From Verrucomicrobiaceae bacterium (lineage in GTDB: Bacteria > Verrucomicrobiota > Verrucomicrobiia > Verrucomicrobiales > Verrucomicrobiaceae): 64,000 nucleotides of DNA. Below, in pieces: positions 1-7,540 of the stretch (position 1 is its first letter; the number at the start of each line of letters is the position of its first letter). The DNA lies in contig JAEUHM010000009.1 in the NCBI GenBank assembly GCA_016795485.1, positions 180,749-244,748 of the forward strand, written 5' to 3'. Under the pieces are notes generated by a model. The model was not told the DNA's origin. It saw nothing but the letters and a program-made list of their open reading frames with translations, and did no database searches. The translations under genes and the position numbers were made by a program.

Positions 1-99
1 GTCCGGATGAAACCACCACCAGCCCGCGCCAAACAGCAGCATCGCCAGCACGATGAGTGCGAGCAGCAGACGGAGAGACCAGCGGATGAAGCGGCGCAT
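1..99 (-). CDS. N-terminus of a membrane-anchored protein (cut by window edge)
   Basis: An open frame of 33 codons runs off the left edge from an ATG at 99. It encodes a basic start (MRRFIRW) followed by about 20 strongly hydrophobic residues, LRLLLALIVLAMLLFGAGWW. This is the pattern of a signal anchor or uncleaved leader, so the product probably sits in the inner membrane with its bulk in the periplasm. The start lies 6 bases after the stop of the antiporter gene, which suggests the same transcript. Nothing visible identifies the family. Confidence 0.55.
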   Translation of the reverse strand, partial: MRRFIRWSLRLLLALIVLAMLLFGAGWWWFHPD

Positions 100-105
100 G
101 AGCAT

Positions 106-1869
106 TCAAATGGGCATGCTGCCGGATGTGGGAGTCTTTTTCACCGCAAAAAGCTCCTCGCGGACGCGGTCGCGCTCACGGTCCACCTGCTCGTCCGAAG
201 CGCCGAGTTCGCTCATGAGGAAGGCGGTCATGGAGAGCGCGATCTCGCCCTCGCTGGAAAAGACGGCATCGGCTCCGGCCTTGAGCAGTGAGGCGTTTTC
301 CTTGAGGTAGGTGGAGCGGGTGACGACGCGGATTTCTGGATTCAGATCGCGTGCGGCCTGCACCACCTCCGTCGAGGCGGCGCTGGACGCGGCGACGATG
401 AGGCCCACGGCTTTTTCAATGCCTGCGTGCGCCAGGATCTCGCGGCTGGAGGCCTCGCCATACACGGCGGGCAGGCCTTCCGCGTGCAGCTTTTGCACCG
501 TGTCGAGATTCATCTCCACCACCACGGCCTGGATGTGATTGTCCCGCAGGATGCGGCACAGGGTGCGTCCCACGGGGCCATAACCAACGACGACGACACG
601 CGTGGCGTTCGCATCCAGCTCCGGCACCTTTTGCAAATCGACTGGCGCAGGTTTGCGCACCCAGCCTTTCTTTTCCAGCCAGCGCATGAAGGGATCAATG
701 CCCTGATACAGCAGCGGATTCAGCGTGATGGAGATCACGGAGGCAAACACCAGCGCGTTGATGGCCTCCTTCGGCATCACATTCAGATGCTGCGCGAGCT
801 GGGCGAGGATGAAGGAGAACTCGCCGATCTGCGCCAGCGCCACCGCGATGCACAGGGCAAAGCGCAGCGGCTTTTTGAAAAGCAGCACCACCACCAGCGC
901 GGCCAGCGGCTTGCCAATGAGGACGATGCCTAGCGTCGCGAGCATCAGCGGCCAGCCGGTGACGACGGCGGACGGGTCAAACATCATGCCCACCGAAACG
1001 AAGAACAGCACCGCGAAAGCATCGCGCATCGGCAGCGCATCTGCCGCCGCACGTGCGCTGAAGTCCGACTGCCCCACGACCATACCCGCGAGGAAGGCAC
1101 CCAGCGCCATCGAGGCACCAAAGAACTTCGCCGAGCCCACCGCGATGCCCAGCGCCAGCACCAGCACCGTCAGCGTGAAAAGATCGCGTGATCCCGTGCG
1201 CGCCACGTAGCCGAGGAACCACGGGATGATGCGCTGCCCGGCCACGAGCGTGAAGACCACCAGCACGCTCAGCTTCAGCAACGCGATGCCCAAAGTCGCC
1301 CACACACCCATGCCGACATCCACCGCGCCTGCCGCGTCCGCATGGCCTGCGCCGTAGATCGCGGGTAGCAGCACGAGCACGAGGATGGTGAACAGATCCT
1401 CCACGATCAGCCAGCCCACCGCGATGTGGCCCACCGGCGTGTGCAGCGCCTTGTGATCCGCCAGCACACGCGTCAGCACCACCGTGCTCGCCACCGAGAT
1501 GGCGATGCCAAAGACCAGCCCCTCCGTCCACGTCCAGTCAAAGAAATGTGTCACCACCGCGCCGAGGATCGTCGCCGCCGCGATCTGCACAATGGCGCCG
1601 GGAATGGCCACCTTTCGCACCGCCATCAGGTCCTTCAGATGGAAATGCAGACCCACGCCGAACATCAGCAGGACCACCCCCAGCTCCGCAAACTGCGTGG
1701 CGATGCCACTGTCCGCCACAAAGCCCGGCGTGAACGGCCCCACGATCACTCCCGCCAGCAAATAGCCGACGATGGGAGAGAGCCGCAGCTTCTGCGTGAC
1801 GAAACCGAGCGCCAGAGCCGCCGTGAGGCCGCCGGTGAGCGTGAGAATGAGATCAATGTCGTGGATCAT
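106..1869 (-). CDS. ybaL: Kef/YbaL-type monovalent cation:proton antiporter with TrkA-N domain
   Basis: A predicted inner-membrane CPA2 antiporter of 587 residues, the size of E. coli YbaL. The first roughly 390 residues are about a dozen hydrophobic segments. They include the YbaL-like stretches GYLLAGVIVGPFTPGFVAD, LMFGVGLHFHLKDLMAVRK and LRDAFAVLFFVSVGMMFDP. A Rossmann TrkA-N domain follows, with GYGPVG as the nucleotide loop, ending near residue 575. Such proteins exchange K+ (or Na+) for protons and are gated by a cytosolic nucleotide-binding domain. I chose the ATG at 1869 (MIHDIDLI) over one nine codons upstream because it begins just before the first membrane helix. It follows the DUF1080 gene by 64 bases and may be co-transcribed with it. 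Confidence 0.88.
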   Translation of the reverse strand: MIHDIDLILTLTGGLTAALALGFVTQKLRLSPIVGYLLAGVIVGPFTPGFVADSGIATQFAELGVVLLMFGVGLHFHLKDLMAVRKVAIPGAIVQIAAATILGAVVTHFFDWTWTEGLVFGIAISVASTVVLTRVLADHKALHTPVGHIAVGWLIVEDLFTILVLVLLPAIYGAGHADAAGAVDVGMGVWATLGIALLKLSVLVVFTLVAGQRIIPWFLGYVARTGSRDLFTLTVLVLALGIAVGSAKFFGASMALGAFLAGMVVGQSDFSARAAADALPMRDAFAVLFFVSVGMMFDPSAVVTGWPLMLATLGIVLIGKPLAALVVVLLFKKPLRFALCIAVALAQIGEFSFILAQLAQHLNVMPKEAINALVFASVISITLNPLLYQGIDPFMRWLEKKGWVRKPAPVDLQKVPELDANATRVVVVGYGPVGRTLCRILRDNHIQAVVVEMNLDTVQKLHAEGLPAVYGEASSREILAHAGIEKAVGLIVAASSAASTEVVQAARDLNPEIRVVTRSTYLKENASLLKAGADAVFSSEGEIALSMTAFLMSELGASDEQVDRERDRVREELFAVKKTPTSGSMPI

Positions 1870-1933
1870 CGCGAGAGGCATTTTTCGATGCCACATAGCA
1901 GCCCATCGAGCACAAAGAAAGCTCTAGGCCACC

Positions 1934-3355
1934 TCATCGCGCGATTCGCGACACGATCACTTCCTTCGTCTTCCGGTCGATGGAATACAACACGCCGGGC
2001 TGACTGCGATCCCAGGCAAAAGCCTGGCCATGCGCGGAGATCGGAATCGCCTTCTTCCACGTCCATGCATCGCCTTCGACGGGCAGATCGAGCACATAGA
2101 GCTCCTGCGCATCGTGCCCGGTGATGAAGAGATGCCTGTCAGGGCCGAAACTGCCGCCGGAACTGCTGTTTTTGCCAAACTTCGCCACCATCTCCGCCGG
2201 GAAGCGAATCTCCGCCGCTGGCTTCCATTCCAAATCGAAGCGCACGACGCGCGTGCGCGCTGGATCGCCCGTTTTCGCGTATTGGGCAAAGCAGGCATAC
2301 CACCAGCCATCGCGACGATCCACCCAGGTCAGTGAACCACCCACGCTGGTGAGGTCGATGCTTTCGAGGTGCTGCATCGTCTTCGCATCAAACACCTCCA
2401 CACTGCTCTTCATCGGCATTTCGGGGTAGTTCGAGTGTGCACACCAAAGTTTGCCATCCAGCACGATTCCCGCGTTGAGATGCTTGATGCGGCCCTGCGT
2501 CTCCTTCCAGCCACCGACGCGTTCGCCGCTGTCTTTGCGGTATTTGCCGATGGCGGCGTTCGTGATCGCATAAAAGTGCTCTGCATCGACGGCGACACCT
2601 TGATGCGCCTCCTCGGCTTTGAGCCGTTTCAGCTCCGTGTGCGTCCATTCGCCCTTTTTTCCCGCCAGCATCTTGTTGAGGCGCTCCTGCTCTTTCTTCA
2701 AAGCGCCGTCCGGAATCGTCATCGGCATCAAATTGTCCGTTGTGAGCGTTTCCGAGGCCGGAATCGCCCTCCAGCGCAGGTTTCGGAACCAAACATCCGC
2801 TCCGTGGTCTTGCAGCGACAGATTTGCGCCGCGTTTCGTCAGATCACCGCCGCGGATGCGCAGCACTTCAAGCTCGTTGAACCAGCGCGGGTCATTGTAA
2901 TCGAAGTCGATGACCTTTTCGCCATTCAGCCAGTGCTGGATGATCGTGCCCTGGCACACGATGCGGCCCTCGTTCCATTCGCCATGCGGTTTCACGACAT
3001 CCTTCGTCGGTGCCATGCCGAAAAACAGCGACGCAGCCGCCTGACGCGGATTTTCGCCGTAAGGGCTGTTCGCGTTGTCGAGCAATTGATACTCATACTG
3101 CCCCGGCCGGTAATACACCCCGCTGTTGCAGCCTTTCGCCACCTTCCACTCGAAGCGCAGCTCAAAATCATCCGGCACCTTCGCCTTTTCATACACCAGC
3201 GATCCGCCCTTCTTCACCCGCGCGATCTCGCCATTCACCACGGCCCAGTTTCCGTCCTGTTTCCAGCCTTCGAGCGTCTTGCCATCAAACAACGATTCAA
3301 AGCCGGGTTCGATGGCCCAGGCGGTGGTGGCGAGGAGAAAAAGAAGAGCTTTCAT
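1934..3355 (-). CDS. Secreted DUF1080 (3-keto-disaccharide hydrolase-like) protein with propeller-like C-terminus
   Basis: The 473-residue product starts with a Sec leader (MKALLFLLATTAWA). Residues about 17-200 form a concanavalin-like DUF1080 domain, recognised from FESLFDGKTLEGW, the GVYYRPGQYEYQLLD block and HGEWNEGRIVCQGTIIQHWLNG. This fold is linked to 3-keto-glycoside hydrolysis and sugar binding. Residues about 210-473 carry repeated short beta-blade-like segments (HQGVAVDAEHFYAI, GGSLTWVDRRDGWWYACF, FAWDRSQPGVLYSIDRKTKE), suggesting a beta-propeller. The start codon overlaps the stop of the upstream phosphoesterase by ATGA, so translation is probably coupled. The role is inferred as periplasmic or extracellular carbohydrate processing; the substrate is unknown. 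Confidence 0.8.
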   Translation of the reverse strand: MKALLFLLATTAWAIEPGFESLFDGKTLEGWKQDGNWAVVNGEIARVKKGGSLVYEKAKVPDDFELRFEWKVAKGCNSGVYYRPGQYEYQLLDNANSPYGENPRQAAASLFFGMAPTKDVVKPHGEWNEGRIVCQGTIIQHWLNGEKVIDFDYNDPRWFNELEVLRIRGGDLTKRGANLSLQDHGADVWFRNLRWRAIPASETLTTDNLMPMTIPDGALKKEQERLNKMLAGKKGEWTHTELKRLKAEEAHQGVAVDAEHFYAITNAAIGKYRKDSGERVGGWKETQGRIKHLNAGIVLDGKLWCAHSNYPEMPMKSSVEVFDAKTMQHLESIDLTSVGGSLTWVDRRDGWWYACFAQYAKTGDPARTRVVRFDLEWKPAAEIRFPAEMVAKFGKNSSSGGSFGPDRHLFITGHDAQELYVLDLPVEGDAWTWKKAIPISAHGQAFAWDRSQPGVLYSIDRKTKEVIVSRIAR

Positions 3356-4218
3356 GCGTGATTCAAAGCGCGGTTCACTTGTCTGCGGAAGCCTTGCAGC
3401 CTCAAAGAGCTGTCCGGCATGACTTCGAGCATGGCGTAGCCGTTGTTTTCCATGCCGCTGCCTTCGACCATCGCCACGAGGGTGGTGTAGTGGATGCCCG
3501 CGATCTCCTGGTAGTCGTTTTTGTGCGAGTGACCTTGGAAAACGGCGAGGACCTTGCCGGACTTTTCGAGCAGCGAACGCACGGCGGGTGCGTTTTGCAC
3601 GGCGTGGGCCTTGTCGGCGTCGAGCCGCTGATGCGCGAGCACGATGACGGGGCCGCTGGACTTGCTGAGTTCGCTTTCGAGCCAGGCGAGCTGGCGGGCG
3701 GGAATGTTCGCGTCCTTCCAGTCGAAGTTTTTGCGCGAGTAAGGCGTGCCGTCGCTGCGGAAGCAGGCGTCGAGGATGATGACGGTCACGCCACCGGCCT
3801 CAAAGCTCTCGTGGCCGCCGCTGGCCTTCGTGTTCGCGGCGAATTCCTCCTTCGTCAGCGTGCCGACGCAGTGATTCCCCAAAACATAGTGCCGGGGCAT
3901 CGAAAGCTTCGCGAAGTGCGATTCCATGGTCTTGAGCCATTCGCTCTCTTTTTCGACCGAATCGGCCTGATCGATGAAATCACCAAGTTCGACCACCAAA
4001 GCCGGTTTTTCGCGATTCATGACCTCCACGGCCTCATCGAGCTTCGCGAGGGCCTCGCGGTAAAAGCGCGTTTTGGTCGGCGGTTTGTCCGCGTAGTGCA
4101 GATCGGTCATCAAACCGACCTTGATGAGCGCTTTGGCCTCCGAATCGGCCGCTTGAAGGCCGCTGAAGCCAGCGAGGCAGAGGGTGCTGTTTTGAAGAAA
4201 GGTGCGGCGGGTGGTCAT
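3352..4218 (-). CDS. Tat-exported calcineurin-like metallophosphoesterase
   Basis: A 288-residue protein starting MTTRRTFLQNSTLCLAGFSG, a twin-arginine leader. The two-metal phosphoesterase signature is complete: D39 and H41 in TDLHY, D80 in GDFID, N115-H116 in GNHC, then VLAHQR and the final GHSHKND. It should hydrolyse a phosphomonoester or diester outside the cytoplasm. The ATG at 4218 overlaps the DUF4838 stop by one base (TGATG), and its own stop overlaps the next start (ATGA), so three genes are coupled. An upstream in-frame extension to 4284 exists but would bury the Tat motif. The substrate cannot be read from sequence. Confidence 0.85.
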   Translation of the reverse strand: MTTRRTFLQNSTLCLAGFSGLQAADSEAKALIKVGLMTDLHYADKPPTKTRFYREALAKLDEAVEVMNREKPALVVELGDFIDQADSVEKESEWLKTMESHFAKLSMPRHYVLGNHCVGTLTKEEFAANTKASGGHESFEAGGVTVIILDACFRSDGTPYSRKNFDWKDANIPARQLAWLESELSKSSGPVIVLAHQRLDADKAHAVQNAPAVRSLLEKSGKVLAVFQGHSHKNDYQEIAGIHYTTLVAMVEGSGMENNGYAMLEVMPDSSLRLQGFRRQVNRALNHA

Positions 4219-6137
4219 CACGGATACAAATCGGGTGTCTGCTTGGTTTCTTCCGAAAGTTTCCAGCTCAGGTCCTCCACCCATGCGAGGTGATTGAAGT
4301 TGCTGATGCCGCTACGCTCATGGGCACGACGAAAAGCCAGCAACTCACCGAGGATGCGTTTGATCTCCTCATTCGAGGCTGTGGAGTCAGCGAGCGTGAG
4401 CTGCGCGGACACGCGGGCACAGAGTTTCGCGTGTTGCAGGCCGAGTTGGAGAAATTTCACACGAGCAGCGGCTTCCGCATCATCTGCCACGGCCTTTGCG
4501 GCGGCTTCGAGCATCTTTTCAGGCGCTTTGAAGCATTCTGGCGGATAGATGGCATGCGCGGCCTTGGCCCAGTTTCGCCAGCGGGAGGTTTGCAGCGTCT
4601 CCATCGTGGTGGCGAGCTTTTCGCGGCTTTGCGTCGTGTAGGCTTCCCAGTGGTCGAAGTAGAGCCTCACCTGCGGCGCGGCTTTGCCGAAGGCGGCACA
4701 GTATTCCGCCAGAAGCTCGTCGGCGCTCGCCTCCGGTCGTGTGTGCAGGCGGAAGGCGGTGTAAAGGCACGGCCCTTGCGTGGCCCAGTGGCCGGTGAGC
4801 GAATCGTAATCGGTCGCGACCATGCCGTGCTTCACCGCGTGATGAAATTCATCCGTGAACTGCCGCGTGAAGAGGAATGGCATGCAGTAGCCGTCCAGCA
4901 GATGATTTGTGCGCATGAAGAGGCGTGCCCCCGTTTCGCGCCAGCCGGTCCACTGTTGCTTCATCCATGCATGCTCGGCCTCGCTGCGCGGAAACCAGCC
5001 TGCGGACGGGCAGTAGCCGATGAGGATGTTCGAGTTGAGTTTGATGCCGCTCGTGGGAGCCGAGAAGTAATTGAAGTAAGCGTAACCAACCACCGTGGCG
5101 CCCGCCGGAGCCTGCTTTTGAATGCCGAGCCAGAATTGCGCGTAGCGATCCGAGACAAAACGCGAGCCCGCCATCTTCGACGTGGGCGGATAGTAGGTCA
5201 GGTAGTCTGCGGGAGCAGGTCCATCGAGTGCGCGGCAGTTTTCGCACGCGCAGAGGCCGAGGATGTCGTTTTCACAGGCATTGATGAAGCAGGAGTTCGT
5301 GTTGCCAGCCCCACGCTTCTCCGTCCAGCGTTTCACGATCTCGCGTTGCAGCTCCGCGTTCGACACGCACATCGAAAAACGCCCGTCCTTCTTCTTCGGC
5401 CCGCGTTTGCCGCCATCGAGCATCTGAAACCACTCTGGGTGTTCTTTGCCATCCTTCTCCCACCAGTCGGTGAAGGCATGGCCGTAGCTCACCGGATAGC
5501 TGCGCCCCATGCGATGCCGCCGCATGAAGACACTCTGCTCTTTGGCAAACTGCTCCGCCGCCTGCTTCGTGAAACCGAGTGCCGGATGTTCGCTCTCAAA
5601 GCCGAGTCCCGGCCGGATGTGCCGCCGGAAAAAGCGCGGCTCGATGGTTTCATCGCGGCTCTTGGCGATGATCGTCACCGTCTTCGGCACATGCGTGCCG
5701 AGTTCGCCCGGCCAGAGCCAGCGCACGCCGAGATCGCGCTCCAGCCATTCATACACGCCCCAAAGCGTGCCCGCCCGCGTGTCCGTGTCGAGCGGATCGC
5801 CACCGCCATCATTCCCCGCGATGAAAACCGCCGCATCCGTCACTCGCAGCACACAAGACTCCGGCGCTAGCTTTTCCGTGTCCACGCCGCTTTCGCGACA
5901 CGGCCCGATGAAGATGCGCGGGCCTGATTTCGCCGTGCTCTCGCTGACGATCTCCAATTTCACGCCGCAAGCCTTCTCCACATGCCGCGCCAGCTCCGCC
6001 GCCGCATAGCTTACGACGCGTGTCGGCTTCTCCGGCGTGACGATGACGGCCTGCGCCTTGCCATCACGCACAAGCGTGACATCCGCCCACAAAGAGCTGC
6101 TCAGAAGCAAGAACGTAAAAATCAGGCGTGGCAGCAT
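4218..6137 (-). CDS. Secreted DUF4838 protein, glycoside-hydrolase-like
   Basis: A 639-residue protein with a Sec leader (MLPRLIFTFLLLSSSLWA). Residues about 20-130 resemble the N-terminal domain of alpha-glucuronidase/hexosaminidase-like enzymes (AAAELARHVEKACGVKLEIV, RIFIGPCRESG, GTLWGVYEWLERDLGVRWLWPGE). The central DUF4838 region follows, with PEWFQMLDGGKRG, CVSNAELQREIVKRW, the cysteine pair in LCACENCRALDG and YFNYFSAPTSG. DUF4838 proteins are common in Verrucomicrobiota and Planctomycetes loci for polysaccharide use, but no member's reaction is firmly established as far as I know. It sits 33 bases downstream of the pyruvyltransferase-like gene and is coupled to the phosphoesterase. Confidence 0.82.
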   Translation of the reverse strand: MLPRLIFTFLLLSSSLWADVTLVRDGKAQAVIVTPEKPTRVVSYAAAELARHVEKACGVKLEIVSESTAKSGPRIFIGPCRESGVDTEKLAPESCVLRVTDAAVFIAGNDGGGDPLDTDTRAGTLWGVYEWLERDLGVRWLWPGELGTHVPKTVTIIAKSRDETIEPRFFRRHIRPGLGFESEHPALGFTKQAAEQFAKEQSVFMRRHRMGRSYPVSYGHAFTDWWEKDGKEHPEWFQMLDGGKRGPKKKDGRFSMCVSNAELQREIVKRWTEKRGAGNTNSCFINACENDILGLCACENCRALDGPAPADYLTYYPPTSKMAGSRFVSDRYAQFWLGIQKQAPAGATVVGYAYFNYFSAPTSGIKLNSNILIGYCPSAGWFPRSEAEHAWMKQQWTGWRETGARLFMRTNHLLDGYCMPFLFTRQFTDEFHHAVKHGMVATDYDSLTGHWATQGPCLYTAFRLHTRPEASADELLAEYCAAFGKAAPQVRLYFDHWEAYTTQSREKLATTMETLQTSRWRNWAKAAHAIYPPECFKAPEKMLEAAAKAVADDAEAAARVKFLQLGLQHAKLCARVSAQLTLADSTASNEEIKRILGELLAFRRAHERSGISNFNHLAWVEDLSWKLSEETKQTPDLYP

Positions 6138-6170
6138 GGACGCTGTTAACGCAGAGACTGCCTGAATGCT

Positions 6171-7430
6171 TCACGCGGCGTGCAAAACGCCTCTCACATG
6201 CTTCATCGAGCCGCCGAAGCACTCATGCACATAAGCCATCGCCTTTTTGACCTTCGCTTGAGCTGCGGGGTAGTCCGTGTCGATGGCGAACAGCGTTTCG
6301 GCGATCTTTTCGACGGGAGTCTCGTCCATTTCGAGCAGCCACTCGGGCAGGCCGATGTCCTTGAACATCCAGCACTTCGGCGAATGGAACTCGGAGTAAG
6401 TGTGGATGATCGGCGTGCCGTTCGCGAGGGCGATGATGGGCGAGTGCGGTTCGTGGCAAACGACAGTGTGGGCGCGGGCGAAGATGGAGGCGGCCTCGTC
6501 GGCGTTCCAGAAGTGCTCCAGGTTCACGACGTGCTTCTGGATCTCCGGCGGAAGCGGATCGTGGATGAGGCGCTTGTTATGACCCATCTCCTTGATCGTC
6601 TCCGGCGCGATGAGCACCTTCCCGCCGGTCTTTTTGACCCAAAGCGTGACCAGCTCGCGATACTTCGCCGCGCGGCGTTCGTCATCGGCGATCTGTTGCG
6701 GCGTGGGATGCAGAGGGTTGAGTTTCTCCGGCCGCGGATCGTCCACGCCGGGGTATTTCGGCGTGTTCGTGCGGATCATGACGGTGATGAACTTCTTCTC
6801 CTCCAAACCAAGCTTCTTCATCGTGGCGAGTCCGCGCTCGTCATCGTGCACGTCGATGCCGAAGCAGCCATCCGGGCCGAACGCTGCCTTCACGCCGGCG
6901 CTTTGCAGAATGCTCAAAGTCTTCGTTTCACGCGTGTAGATGAAAGCGGCGGCGTTCAGCAGCTCGATGCGCTCTGCCGCGCCATCGCCCTGCACCATGG
7001 TTGGGAAGAAGGACTGGCCGAAGAGGCCGCAAGGCCGGCCATGCTGGCGGCAAAACTTCATGTAGCTGAGGTCCTGGCCCATGCCGGAGTTACGAATGAA
7101 GAGATCGCAGCTTTTAATCGCTGCCTGAAGCTTGAGGTCCTTCTCGCCTTTGCCGTCGAGCTTGCCTTGCAGGAACTCGACTTTCGGAAAACGCGCCTTG
7201 AGCATCGCGAGGATGCGCTCGTCCACCTTCATCGCCCACACAATGACCTTCAGCTCCGGCAAATGCTGCTCCAAAACACGCAGCGTGCCCGGTGTGTGGC
7301 CAATGTCGCCGATGTTGATCGTGTCCCACGCGGATTGCAGCACGAGGGTCTTCGGTTTGCCATCAGCGGCAAAAACGGAGCCGCCGAGCGCGGCGGTGAT
7401 GGCGGAGATGAAATGACGGCGGGTGGGCAT
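6171..7430 (-). CDS. Polysaccharide pyruvyltransferase-family protein with Tat-like leader
   Basis: A 419-residue protein. After MPTRRHFISAITAALGGSVFA, a twin-arginine-like leader, it shows the GT-B-like pattern of the polysaccharide pyruvyl transferase family: AWDTINIGDIGHTPGTLRVL, DLFIRNSGMGQDL, ETKTLSILQSAG, FGPDGCFGIDV, and the late AHTVVCHEPHSPIIALANG followed by GTPIIHTY. Family members put ketal pyruvate from phosphoenolpyruvate on cell-surface sugars. That donor is cytosolic, so an exported member is odd and the protein may bind or modify sugars differently. The ATG at 7430 is preferred because it places the RR motif at the start. It diverges from the FAD oxidoreductase gene across a 110-base spacer. 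Confidence 0.75.
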   Translation of the reverse strand: MPTRRHFISAITAALGGSVFAADGKPKTLVLQSAWDTINIGDIGHTPGTLRVLEQHLPELKVIVWAMKVDERILAMLKARFPKVEFLQGKLDGKGEKDLKLQAAIKSCDLFIRNSGMGQDLSYMKFCRQHGRPCGLFGQSFFPTMVQGDGAAERIELLNAAAFIYTRETKTLSILQSAGVKAAFGPDGCFGIDVHDDERGLATMKKLGLEEKKFITVMIRTNTPKYPGVDDPRPEKLNPLHPTPQQIADDERRAAKYRELVTLWVKKTGGKVLIAPETIKEMGHNKRLIHDPLPPEIQKHVVNLEHFWNADEAASIFARAHTVVCHEPHSPIIALANGTPIIHTYSEFHSPKCWMFKDIGLPEWLLEMDETPVEKIAETLFAIDTDYPAAQAKVKKAMAYVHECFGGSMKHVRGVLHAA

Positions 7431-7540
7431 GGATCTTCGTGAAAACGGTAAGTGTAAGATGAGATCGCAGAAAAATGATCGGATCGGCGTTCTTTGGCAC
7501 ACTCCTTTGCGTCACGCATTCACCTGTTGCAGTTTTCTCC

